DNA of 64,000 nt from the NCBI RefSeq assembly GCF_007830125.1, contig NZ_VLLG01000002.1, positions 754,985 through 818,984 on the forward strand, in the 5' to 3' direction. The DNA comes from Chitinophaga japonensis. GTDB lineage: Bacteria > Bacteroidota > Bacteroidia > Chitinophagales > Chitinophagaceae. Shown here piece after piece: positions 34,206 through 43,700 of the stretch (positions are counted from its first letter, which is position 1; each line of letters opens with the position of its first letter). The position numbers were made by a program, and so were the translations under genes. Below the pieces are notes generated by a model that worked only from the letters and a program-made list of their open reading frames with translations, did no database searches and was not told the DNA's origin.

Positions 34206-36818
34206 TTAAAAAAACTGCTGGCCCATTAAGCGTACGATCAATCCCGTCCACCCGGTTTGATGGGCGGCGCCGGCGCCCCTCCCGTTATCCCCGTGAAAAT
34301 ATTCGTAGAAGAGGATATAATCCCGGAAATGCGGGTCCTGCTGCAGCTTCTCGCACTGCCCGAACACCGGGCGGCGGCCCTGCTCATCCCGCAGGAAAAG
34401 GCGCAGCAGGCGTTTGCCCAGTTCCGCGGCAATCTGTTCCAGCGTCAGGTACACACCGCTGCGGGTGGGGTATTCTACTTTAAAGTCATCGCCATAATAG
34501 TGGTGAAAATGCCGCAGGCTTTCAATGATCAGGTAATTCACCGGCATCCATACCGGCCCGCGCCAGTTGCTGTTACCGCCAAACAGGCCGGTACTGCTTT
34601 CGCCGGGAGCGTAGGATACGGAGAAGGAATTGCCGTTGAGCCGGAACTCGTAGGGGTGCGCTTCATAATATTTACTGAGGGAGCGAATGCCGTAATCGCT
34701 CAGGAACTCTGTTTCATCCAGCATGCGGTGCAGTATTCTTTTCATGCGGTGGCCGCGCAGCAGGCTTAACAGGTGCTTTTCGCCGCTGCCCTTTTCATAC
34801 CAGCGGCTGACCAGGCTGGCCAGGTCCGGCCGGAAATCAAGGAACCATTTGAGCCGGGCGGTAAATTCCGGGTGGGCGGAAAATATCTCCTCGTCCAGCA
34901 CGGCCACGGCAAAAAGCGGGATCAGCCCCACCATGCTGCGGACCTTCATCTTCATCACGCCATTGCAGGTAAGACGGAGCTGATCGTAAAAGAAGCCGTC
35001 CTCCTCGTCCCACAGGCCAGTATCTTCCTCGCCGATGGTACGGTTGATGGCGCAGGCAATGTACAGGAAATGCTCAAAGAACTTGGTGGCCATATCCGCA
35101 TATACCTTGTTATGGCGGGCCAGCTCCAGGGATATGCGCAACATGCTCAGGCAGTACATGGCCATCCAACTGGTGCCGTCTGCCTGCTCCATATGGTTGC
35201 CGGCAGGCAGGCGGGTATTGCGGTCAAATACGCCGATGTTGTCCAGGCCCAGGAAACCGCCTTCAAAAATATTGTTGCCGTTAGCGTCCTTCCGGTTCAC
35301 CCACCAGGTAAAATTGAGCAGCAGCTTGTGAAATACGGATTCCAGGAAAGCAATGTCCCCCTTTCCGCCGTTCTGCTCGCGGTCCAGTTGGAACACATGA
35401 TAGGTGGCCCAGGCATGCACCGGCGGGTTTACGTCGCTCAGCGCCCATTCATAGGCCGGCAGCTCCCCGTTGGGATGCATGTACCATTCCCGGGTGAGCA
35501 GGCTAAGCTGGTCTTTGGCAAAAGCGCTGTCCACCATGGCCAGCGGGATGCAGTGAAAAGCCAGGTCCCAGGCCGCGTACCAGGGATACTCCCATTTATC
35601 CGGCATGGAAATAATATCCTCGTTGTTGAGGTGCTTCCAGTCGCTGTTGCGCCCCCTCAACCGCTGGGGCGGCGGGGCAGGCTGGGCAGGATCGCCCTGC
35701 AGCCACTGGGATACATAGTAGTAGTAAAACTGTTTGTTCCACAACATGCCCGCAAAAGCCTGGCGCTGTATCCGCTTTTCATCGGCAGGCAGGGATTGCT
35801 GCAGCCCGGCATAAAAAAGATCCGCCTCTTCCCGGCGGGCGGCAAACACGGTGTCGAAGTCTGCGAAAGGCTGCGCTGCGCCGTCTTTGGTTAGCCGCAG
35901 GCGGATGGTGCAGGCCGCGCCGGCAGCGATGGTCACCTCGTAGTTGGCGGCGGCCTTCGTGCCTTCCTTGCCGGGATTTACCGCCTCCTGGCGGCCATGC
36001 ACCAGGTAGTCGTTAATGCCGTCCTTGTAAAAGCGTTTGCCGTCGTCAAACTGGTGCAGCCGGGGCATATTGGTCTCATTACCGGTGAATAGCAGTTCCG
36101 GTCCCTGCTCGCAATACAGCTCGTAATGCCCCAGTATTTTATGATCTGCCTGGATAATGCCGTCGCCCGTCTGCGTCAGCACCGGCATATCGCTGTCATA
36201 GCCCCAGTCCCAGGTATTGCGGAACCAGAGGGTGGGCAGCACATGCAGGCTGGCGGCTTCCCGGCCGCGGTTGTGAATCGTCAGCTTTACCAGCAGGTCG
36301 TCTGTATCAGCCTTAGCATATTCCACGAACACATCAAAGTAAGCGTCGTCGTTAAAGATGCCGGTGTCCAGCAGCTCAAACTCCGGGTCCTGCTTGCCGC
36401 GGCGGCGGTTCTCCGTTACCAGCTCGTTGTAGGGGAACGCCTGCTGCGGGTATTTGTACAGCATTTGCATGTAGGAGTGGGTAGGCGTGCTGTCCAGGTA
36501 ATAGTACAGCTCCTTCACGTCCTCCCCGTGATTGCCTTCATGACCATTGAGTCCGAAATATCTTTCCTTGATGATGGGGTCCTGCTTGTTCCACAGGGCA
36601 ATGGCAAAGCAGAGTAGCTGCTGGTCGTCGCTGATGCCCGCAATACCGTCCTCTCCCCAGCGCCATGCTTTGCTGCGCGCCATGTCATGCGTTGTATACT
36701 CCCAGGCGTTGCCGTCGGCGCTGTAATCTTCCCTTACGGTGCCCCATTGGCGGGCGGAAACATAAGGTCCCCATTTCTTCCAGGCCGGGTGTTGCAGCCG
36801 TGCTTGTTCCTTGTTCAT
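34206..36818 (-). CDS. Glycoside hydrolase family 63-like glucosidase
   Basis: 870-residue protein with the (alpha/alpha)6 barrel layout of GH63. Family features visible are WKKWGPYVSARQWGTVREDYSADGNAWEYTTHDMARSKAWRWGEDG at the N-terminus, WEYPWYAAWDLAFHCIPLA (the Asp is the likely general acid) and WLPAGNHMEQADGTSWMAMYCLSML, then GNSNWRGPVWMPVNYLIIESL near the C-terminus. Bacterial members hydrolyse glucosyl or mannosylglycerate-type bonds; the substrate here is uncertain. There is no signal peptide, so it is cytoplasmic. The stop is 115 nt from the aquaporin start, and its 5' end lies 27 nt from the bestrophin gene on the same strand, so the three form a probable unit. Confidence 0.85.
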   Translation of the reverse strand: MNKEQARLQHPAWKKWGPYVSARQWGTVREDYSADGNAWEYTTHDMARSKAWRWGEDGIAGISDDQQLLCFAIALWNKQDPIIKERYFGLNGHEGNHGEDVKELYYYLDSTPTHSYMQMLYKYPQQAFPYNELVTENRRRGKQDPEFELLDTGIFNDDAYFDVFVEYAKADTDDLLVKLTIHNRGREAASLHVLPTLWFRNTWDWGYDSDMPVLTQTGDGIIQADHKILGHYELYCEQGPELLFTGNETNMPRLHQFDDGKRFYKDGINDYLVHGRQEAVNPGKEGTKAAANYEVTIAAGAACTIRLRLTKDGAAQPFADFDTVFAARREEADLFYAGLQQSLPADEKRIQRQAFAGMLWNKQFYYYYVSQWLQGDPAQPAPPPQRLRGRNSDWKHLNNEDIISMPDKWEYPWYAAWDLAFHCIPLAMVDSAFAKDQLSLLTREWYMHPNGELPAYEWALSDVNPPVHAWATYHVFQLDREQNGGKGDIAFLESVFHKLLLNFTWWVNRKDANGNNIFEGGFLGLDNIGVFDRNTRLPAGNHMEQADGTSWMAMYCLSMLRISLELARHNKVYADMATKFFEHFLYIACAINRTIGEEDTGLWDEEDGFFYDQLRLTCNGVMKMKVRSMVGLIPLFAVAVLDEEIFSAHPEFTARLKWFLDFRPDLASLVSRWYEKGSGEKHLLSLLRGHRMKRILHRMLDETEFLSDYGIRSLSKYYEAHPYEFRLNGNSFSVSYAPGESSTGLFGGNSNWRGPVWMPVNYLIIESLRHFHHYYGDDFKVEYPTRSGVYLTLEQIAAELGKRLLRLFLRDEQGRRPVFGQCEKLQQDPHFRDYILFYEYFHGDNGRGAGAAHQTGWTGLIVRLMGQQFF

Positions 36819-36845
36819 CTGATAGGTCGTTGCGGTGTATAAAGC

Positions 36846-37751
36846 TTACAGGAGGTATTGCCCATCGATGGGTTCCACTGGCGAAGGTACGGTTTCATGA
36901 CCCAACATTTGCAAAAGGTTAATTTCAATAGTACGGGAAATGCTGTCCAGCGGTATAGCCATTACCGTAGCCTCAAAGGGGTTCATGATGCTCATGCCGT
37001 TCTGGTGCGTGACATGGAACACAAAACCGAACGCCCAGCCGAAAAGCACGGACCACATGCCCACGCTTTCACTCATCATCAGCGTATTCAGGATCACGTA
37101 GAACCAGATGAATACCCGGGTAAAGAACAGGTAGCTGGGAGGGAATACGGTATTCCTGATCCTTTCGGACTTTCCCATGTTGTCGCAATGCCTCGTCAGC
37201 AGGCCATTCAGCTCGCGGAAGCGGAAACCGTCTATGACGCCCTCCCGGCTCAGCCACTGTATGTCCTCCGCCTGCTGGTCCAGTATGGCATTGGGAATAT
37301 TGCTGTGAGCCTTCACCAACGCTATTTCCCGGTCCGCCAGGTAACCCGTGTAATATTCATCCGGTGCCTTTCTTAAGGCGGCCTTCAAGGCGTACAGGAA
37401 GGCCAGGTGCCGGTATATCATGCGGCGGGCAATGTGAATGGCCTCTCCGTTGGGGTCTGCGCTGCAGTAGTTCAGCAAGGCGCGGGCCCAGGACCGGGAA
37501 TCGTTCACCAGCGCGCCCCATATTTTGCGGGCCTCCCACCAGCGCCCGTAGGCCTGGTTGTTGTTAAACCCGATGAAAAACGCAATGGCCGTGCCCAGCA
37601 CGGTGGAAATGCTCACCGGGATGGATACATGGCTCTTTAACCAGTAAGTATCCACTAAATAGGCAACGGTGCAGCAGAGCAATATCATCAGGTCTACCTT
37701 CCAGGTAAGGCGGAACACCTGGATCAGGGAAAGCTGGTCTTTCAACAACAT
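36846..37751 (-). CDS. Bestrophin-family anion channel
   Basis: 301 residues with four membrane segments in the bestrophin arrangement. Family signatures include SIPVSISTVLGTAIAFFIGFNNNQAYGRWWEARKIWGALVNDSRSWARALLN and FTRVFIWFYVILNTLMMSESVGMWSVLFGWAFGFVFHV. Bacterial members form pentameric channels, some with a cation preference. The open frame extends to 37820 but the ATG at 37751 gives the usual start MLLKDQLSLIQVFRLTWK. It lies directly upstream of GH63 on the reverse strand, and is divergent from the GH127 gene with a shared regulatory region of 174 nt. The role in this locus is unknown; volume or ion regulation is a guess. Confidence 0.85.
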   Translation of the reverse strand: MLLKDQLSLIQVFRLTWKVDLMILLCCTVAYLVDTYWLKSHVSIPVSISTVLGTAIAFFIGFNNNQAYGRWWEARKIWGALVNDSRSWARALLNYCSADPNGEAIHIARRMIYRHLAFLYALKAALRKAPDEYYTGYLADREIALVKAHSNIPNAILDQQAEDIQWLSREGVIDGFRFRELNGLLTRHCDNMGKSERIRNTVFPPSYLFFTRVFIWFYVILNTLMMSESVGMWSVLFGWAFGFVFHVTHQNGMSIMNPFEATVMAIPLDSISRTIEINLLQMLGHETVPSPVEPIDGQYLL

Positions 37752-37925
37752 ATTTACACGATTGTACCTAAAAGTTAGGCTATCCGTTTGAATTGAACAA
37801 ATGTGTAACTTAGAGGACATTTAGAGAAATTCCGCGTGCAACTGGTTAAAATTCAGCTAACACAGCCTGGAGTATATCAATAAATTTACTGCGTAACTAT
37901 GCCGTTGCGTTTAAAATCCATCCAG

Positions 37926-40310
37926 ATGAAAAAAATTGTGTATTTGACACTTATCATGTTCGGTATCGGTGGTACTGCATTGTTTGCGCAAGACTATCCC
38001 ATCCGCCCCGTACCTTTTACCGCTGTAAAAGTAACGGACCGGTTCTGGGCGCCCCGTATCCTGAGCAATTACAAGGTGACCATTCCCATTGCGCTGGAAC
38101 AATGCTATAAAACAGGCCGGGTAGACAATTTCCTGATTGCCGGGGGCCTGAAGAAAGGCGTGTTTAAAACGGAATATCCCTTTGATGATACGGACATTTA
38201 TAAAATAATAGAAGGAGCCAGCTACTCCCTGCAAACCTTCCCGGACCCCAAACTGGAAGCGCAACTGGATACGCTGATCTATTATATCGGCAAGGCGCAG
38301 GAGCCGGATGGCTACCTGTACACCGCCCGCACCATTGCAAAAGACAGCGGCAAACTGCATCCCTGGGCCGGCGAGAAACGCTGGGAGAAAGACCCGGACC
38401 TCAGCCACGAGCTGTACAACTGCGGCCACCTGTATGAAGCGGCCGTAGCGCATTACCTGGCTACCGGCAAAAGAAGCCTGCTGGATATTGCCATTAAGAA
38501 CGCCAACCTGGTATACCACGACTTTGTAGAAGGCGGCCTCCCGTATTATCCCGGCCACCAGATCATAGAAATGGGCCTGGTAAAAATGTACCGCGCTACC
38601 AACGATAAAAGGTACCTGGACCTGGCCAAATACTTCCTGGACATCCGCAAAGGCGGTAAGGAGTACTGCCAGGCGCAGGCGCCCGTTACAGCGCAGACCC
38701 GCGCCGTAGGCCATGCCGTGCGCGCCACTTACATGTACAGCGGTATGGCGGACGTAGCAGCCCTTACCGGCGACAAAGGCTATATAAAAGCGATGGACGC
38801 CATCTGGCACGACATCGTGGACCATAAGATCTACATCACCGGCGGCATTGGCGCAGAAGCCGGTCACGAAGGATTTGGCCCGGACTATCACCTGCCCAAC
38901 ATGAGCGCGTATAATGAGACCTGCGCCTCCATCGGCAATATTTACTGGAACTACCGCCTGTTCCTGCTGCACGGCGAAGCAAAGTACTATGACGTGCTGG
39001 AGCAGATCCTGTACAACGGCATGATATCCGGCGTAGCGGTAAAAGGCAACCGCTTCTTCTATCCCAACCCGCTGGAGTCCATGGGCCAGCATGAAAGAAG
39101 CGAGTGGTTTGGCTGCGCCTGCTGCCCCAGCAACGTATGCCGCTTCATTCCCTCTGTGCCCGGCTACGTGTACGCCACCGGCAACAACCGTATTTACGTG
39201 AACCTCTTTATACAAAGCAAAGCCGGTATTGACCTGGCAGACCAGCAAATAGGCATTGAACAGCAAACCAACTATCCCTGGGACGGCAATATTCTCTTTA
39301 AAGTCGATCCCGCCCGCAGCGGCGACTTTGAAATGGCCATCCGCATACCGGCCTGGCTGGACGATGCGCCCATGCCCGGCGGCCTGTACAGCTTTGCCAC
39401 GCCCGGGACAAAAAAATATACCATCACCGTTAACGGCACGCAGGCGGACTATAAAGTTGAAAACGGCTATGCCATTATTCACCGCAACTGGAAGAAAGGC
39501 GATGCCCTGCAGGTGAACCTCCCCATGGAAGTGCGCTATGTAAAAGCGAATGACAAAGTAAAGGCCGATATTAATAAAGCAGCGCTGCAGCGCGGCCCCG
39601 TGGTATATTGCTTTGAATGGCCCGACAACAGGGAAGCATCCGTACGCCACCTGCTGCTGAGTGAGCAAAACCCCGCTACGGCAGCTTATGAGCCCAACCT
39701 GCTGAATGGAGTGGAGGTAATCCGCACGCCGGCCATTACACAGGTAGTGACAGGCGGTAAAGTGATCGATGCGAAAGCAACGGTAACCGCCATTCCTTAT
39801 TACGCCTGGGCAAACCGTGGTCCCGGCGACATGGCCGTATGGGTAGCGGACAAGCCCGGCGCGGTAACGCCCCTGCGCCCGCCCACCCTGGCCTCCGAAA
39901 GCAAGGTAAGCGGATCGCATAAAACCAAAACGCTGATAGCGCTGAATGATCAACTGGAGCCCGCCAACTCACACGACGGCAGCATTCCCTATTACCACTG
40001 GTGGCCCATGAAAGACACCACGCAATGGGTGCAGTATGATTTTGAAAAACCGGCGCGCGTATCCGGCGCGCAGGTATACTGGTATGATGATGGTCCCTGG
40101 GGCGGTTGCCGGGTGCCTGCTGCCTGGCAGGTATTGTACAAAGATGCTGCAGGCAAATGGCAGGCGGTGAAGAACGAAAGCGCCTATACCACCCAAAAAG
40201 ACACCTTCAACACCGTGCATTTTGATGCCGTGCAAACCACTGCACTGAGACTGCAGGTGCAATTGCCTGCGGAACATGCGGCCGGCATTATGGAATGGAA
40301 AGTAGAATAG
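37926..40310 (+). CDS. GH127 beta-L-arabinofuranosidase-type hydrolase
   Basis: 794 residues, exported (signal MKKIVYLTLIMFGIGGTALFAQ). The catalytic domain, residues about 30-600, has the zinc/cysteine site of GH127 (DUF1680): Glu331 and Cys333 in NETCASIGN, and Cys397, Cys399 and Cys400 in GCACCPSN. This is the pattern in which a cysteine is the nucleophile and a glutamate the acid/base. The last about 130 residues (AHDG-type beta strands, YDFEKPARVSGAQVYWYDDGPWGGCRVPAAWQVLYKD) form a C-terminal beta-sandwich, possibly carbohydrate-binding. It would release L-arabinose from plant glycans or arabinofuranosyl-proteins. The start at 37926 removes a short non-signal extension from 37899. No SusCD pair is adjacent. 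Confidence 0.9.
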   Translation: MKKIVYLTLIMFGIGGTALFAQDYPIRPVPFTAVKVTDRFWAPRILSNYKVTIPIALEQCYKTGRVDNFLIAGGLKKGVFKTEYPFDDTDIYKIIEGASYSLQTFPDPKLEAQLDTLIYYIGKAQEPDGYLYTARTIAKDSGKLHPWAGEKRWEKDPDLSHELYNCGHLYEAAVAHYLATGKRSLLDIAIKNANLVYHDFVEGGLPYYPGHQIIEMGLVKMYRATNDKRYLDLAKYFLDIRKGGKEYCQAQAPVTAQTRAVGHAVRATYMYSGMADVAALTGDKGYIKAMDAIWHDIVDHKIYITGGIGAEAGHEGFGPDYHLPNMSAYNETCASIGNIYWNYRLFLLHGEAKYYDVLEQILYNGMISGVAVKGNRFFYPNPLESMGQHERSEWFGCACCPSNVCRFIPSVPGYVYATGNNRIYVNLFIQSKAGIDLADQQIGIEQQTNYPWDGNILFKVDPARSGDFEMAIRIPAWLDDAPMPGGLYSFATPGTKKYTITVNGTQADYKVENGYAIIHRNWKKGDALQVNLPMEVRYVKANDKVKADINKAALQRGPVVYCFEWPDNREASVRHLLLSEQNPATAAYEPNLLNGVEVIRTPAITQVVTGGKVIDAKATVTAIPYYAWANRGPGDMAVWVADKPGAVTPLRPPTLASESKVSGSHKTKTLIALNDQLEPANSHDGSIPYYHWWPMKDTTQWVQYDFEKPARVSGAQVYWYDDGPWGGCRVPAAWQVLYKDAAGKWQAVKNESAYTTQKDTFNTVHFDAVQTTALRLQVQLPAEHAAGIMEWKVE

Positions 40311-40335
40311 CGCATCTCATATGAATATCTTATAG

Positions 40336-40365
40336 CGTATGCCACATCGTAAGGTGTGGCATACG
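40336..40365. terminator. Strong hairpin after GH127 gene
   Basis: Perfect 11-bp stem (40336-40346 with 40355-40365, CGTATGCCACA and its complement) and an 8-nt loop, 25 nt after the stop. No long T run, but the following sequence is AT-rich. Confidence 0.7.
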
Positions 40366-40463
40366 TAATTTATACGTATACCCGTCATTTACGCACGGTT
40401 GCCGTTCATATTCTCCGCATTAAATTCCCGCTTACCTTCATTTTATATGCTGCCCGCAGCCAA

Positions 40464-40471
40464 TATCTTTG
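40464..40471 (+). promoter_or_regulatory. Promoter -7 box for chitinase leader
   Basis: TATCTTTG fits TAnnTTTG and is preceded by a T-rich stretch 19 nt upstream. A transcript starting near 40478 would have a leader of about 320 nt containing the hairpin at 40655 and the conserved element at 40711. The rest of 40366-40799 holds no ORF of note. Confidence 0.5.
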
Positions 40472-40654
40472 CACCGGGCTGCCAACCTTGGAAAAAAACT
40501 GCCCGCTACAATAGTACTTCAGTATTGTATAAACGACACCTATGCATATGAGCGATCTGGACAGCCTCCGCTAAATCGATTTTGCGTTGCTGTATCTTTA
40601 TTTGAACCTATGGCATTATTCATTAACCGATAACCTGTAATCCTTTGAAACCGT

Positions 40655-40687
40655 GCACGAAAGCCTCGTACCGTGCTTCGTGCGTCT
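40655..40687 (+). terminator. Possible attenuator hairpin in chitinase leader
   Basis: GCACGAA (40655-40661) pairs with TTCGTGC (40677-40683); with one bulged A the stem grows to 9 bp. CTTTT follows within a few bases. The ACCGTGC word is duplicated at 40650-40656 and 40670-40676, which would allow an alternative fold. Position inside the leader, before the conserved element, suggests premature termination as a control, but this is inference. Confidence 0.5.
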
Positions 40688-40710
40688 TTTAAAAACCTAA
40701 ATACCTTCAA

Positions 40711-40770
40711 ATGAAACCGAGCATGACAGATACTTCTTGCGCAGGAATATTTTAATGCGAGGTTCCATCT
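40711..40770 (+). promoter_or_regulatory. Conserved leader element, copy 2 (upstream of chitinase)
   Basis: Same build as 11171-11230: a 14-codon mini-ORF (MKPSMTDTSCAGIF, TAA at 40753-40755) followed at once by TGCGAGGTTCCATCT. The ATGAAACC and GGTTCCAT ends can pair, and here GCAT and ATGC add 4 bp further in, leaving a GA/GA internal loop of two facing sheared-type pairs. The chitinase ATG is 29 nt downstream (28 at lspA). The 15 nt in the middle of the mini-ORF are unrelated between the two copies, so peptide sequence is conserved only at its start. Confidence 0.6.
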
Positions 40771-40799
40771 CACCATTAAAACCATATAAATATTAAGAG

Positions 40800-43700
40800 A
40801 TGAAAACCAGATGTACAATTCCCTCCCGCCTCCTACGGCGGGCCAAACACGTCTGCTACCTGGTGCTGCTGCTATGGCAGAGCAGCGCGGTAGCGCAGGT
40901 CAGCCCGCAGGTGCCTGCTACCACACAGCAGCACAACAAGCAGGTAATAGGCTATATTACCCAGTGGGATGCCTGGAAAGACGTAGCCGGCCTGGTGCCC
41001 AAGGGCGGCTATAACCACCTGAACGTGGATTATTCCCAGTATACCATTCTCAACTTCTCCTTTTTTGGCGTAGCCAAAGACGGATCATTGCATAGCGGCG
41101 ACTTCCGCAACAAGAACATTTACCAGGTAGGCGCCGTACAGGAGCCGGCCGCATTGGTGAACGAAGATATTTACAGCAGTTGGGACATGTTCCTCCTCTA
41201 CGGGGAGCTGGACGCGCCCATTTATTATATTGCAGACAACAGCTACGCCTACTCCCTGGGATACCGCAACGAGGGCAGCGGCTGGCGCAATGTCAACACC
41301 GGCAGAACCGGCAGCTTCCCGCTTTCTGTTCCCAAACAGGGCGGCGCCCCGGGCCTCATAGACCTGGCGCACCAGAAAGGCGTAAAGGTGATGGCTTCCA
41401 TCGGCGGCTGGAGCATGTGCAAACACTACCCGGAAGTAGCGGCCGATGCCACCAAACGCGCGAAGTTCGTGGCCTCCTGCCAGGAGCTGATGAGCATGGG
41501 CTTTGATGGTATTGACTTTGACTGGGAGTACCCGAACGATCCGGGTATGAACATTGAAAATTACAGCTCCGCAGATTATAACAATTTTGCGGTACTGGTA
41601 GAAGCCGTGCGCGCGGCCATTGGTCCCAGCAAGCTGATCACCGCGGCTTTCTCTGCCGTTCCCACCAAGCTGCAGGGCTTTCCCTGGGCGCGGCTGAACA
41701 GCGCCATGGATTATTTCAACATGATGACCTATGACTACAACGGCGGCTGGTCCAATAAAGCCGGTCACAACGCACCATTGTACGACTACCCGGGCGCGGA
41801 ATACAGCGGCTTTTCCCTGAACGCCACCGTGCAGGGCCTGAAGCAACTGGGCGTAAACATGAGCAAGGTGACCCTGGGCACGCCCAACTACGGCCGTGGC
41901 GTGATCACCAACGGCACTGCCGCACTGAACGCGCCTACGGTAAAACGCGCGGAAACCGTGCAGCCGGATGGCCCCATCCAGACCTGCGCCGACTATACCA
42001 ACTGGGCTAAAGACCTCTGGGATGGCACCCCCAGCTACAGCTACATCCTGCAGGCTACCGGCGCCGGCTCCGGCTGGACCGAGCACTGGGATGATGTAGC
42101 CAAGGTGCCTTACAAAACCAAGGGCAACTACTTCCTGAGCTACGACAATGAGCGCTCTGTGGGCGAGAAGGCGCAGTTCATCAAGGACAACGGGCTGGCA
42201 GGCATCATTGTATGGCAGGTATACGGCGACATGACAGACATGACCAGCAGCACCCAGGCAAAGGGGAAGCTGATCTACTGTCCCAACACCAAATCACCGC
42301 TGGTCAACAAGATCAATGAAGTATTCGCCAACGGCAGCAACCCGGGCAACACAGCGCCAACGGTGAACATTACTGCACCTGCCGGCAACACTACGCTGAC
42401 CGCACCGGCCAGCCTTACCATACAGGCCAATGCCAGTGACAGCGACGGCTCCATCGCCAAAGTAGAGTTCTTTAACGGCAGCACCAGCCTGGGAGTAGAC
42501 AACACCGCACCCTACAGCTTTGCCTGGAACAATATCGGCGTGGGTACTTACACGATCACTGCCGTGGCTACAGATGATAAAGGCGCCGCCACTACTTCCA
42601 TCGCCGTATCCGTGACTGTGAACAGCACCAACAACCCGGGCAATACGGACAAGGTGATCGTGGGCTACTGGCACAACTGGGGCAGCACCACGGCCACACC
42701 TCCGTATATCCGCCTGCGTGATATTAACAGCAAGTACAACGTGGTGCAGGTGGCCTTTGCCATCAGCGGAGCAGACCAGGCTACCATGAGCTTTGCGCCG
42801 GAAAACATTTCCGTGGCCGAATTCCAGTCAGACATACAGTACCTGCAGTCGCAGGGCAAGAAAGTGCTGATCTCCATCGGTGGGCAGAACGGTATCGTAA
42901 CGCTGAACACCACTACCCAGAAAAACGCTTTCGTGAGCTCCATGAAAGCCATCATAGACCAATACAATTTTGACGGTTTGGACATTGACCTGGAAGGCGG
43001 GCACTCCCTGCAACTGGACAATGGCGACAACAATTTCATGAACCCCACCACGCCCAAGGTGCTGAACCTGATCTCCGCCGTGAAAGAGATCATCAACTAC
43101 CGCGAAGGACAGGGCAGGGAATGCTGGCTCACCATGGCGCCGGAAACCTACTATGTGCAAACGGCCTATGGCTCCACCTACTCACCGCTGGTAGGCGCTT
43201 ACCTGCCGGTGATCCACGGCCTGCGCGATGAGCTGACCTTTATCCACCCCCAACTGTACAATACCGGTACGGTAATGGGCCTGGACAACAAGATATACAG
43301 CCAGGCTACGGCGGACTTCATCGTGTCCATGACCGAAATGCTGATGAGCGGATTCCCGGTGTCCGGCACCAGCCAAACCTTCCCGGCCCTGCGCGAGGAC
43401 CAGGTAGCTTTTGGCCTGCCTGCTGCACCGGCGGCTGCGCCTTCCGGCGGGTATACGGCACCGGCAGCGGTAAAACAGGCGCTGGATTATCTTACCAGGG
43501 GACAATCCTTCGGCGGCGGCTATACGCTGCGTAAAGCCGGCGGCTATCCCGGCCTGCGCGGTATCATGACCTGGTCTATCAACTGGGACAAAACCAACGG
43601 CGACGAGTTTGCCAACAACTACTACGAGTATTTCTTCGGCAACAACCCGGGCAATAACCCGCCCACCGTCAGCATTACCTCCCCGGCCAGTAACGCCAGC

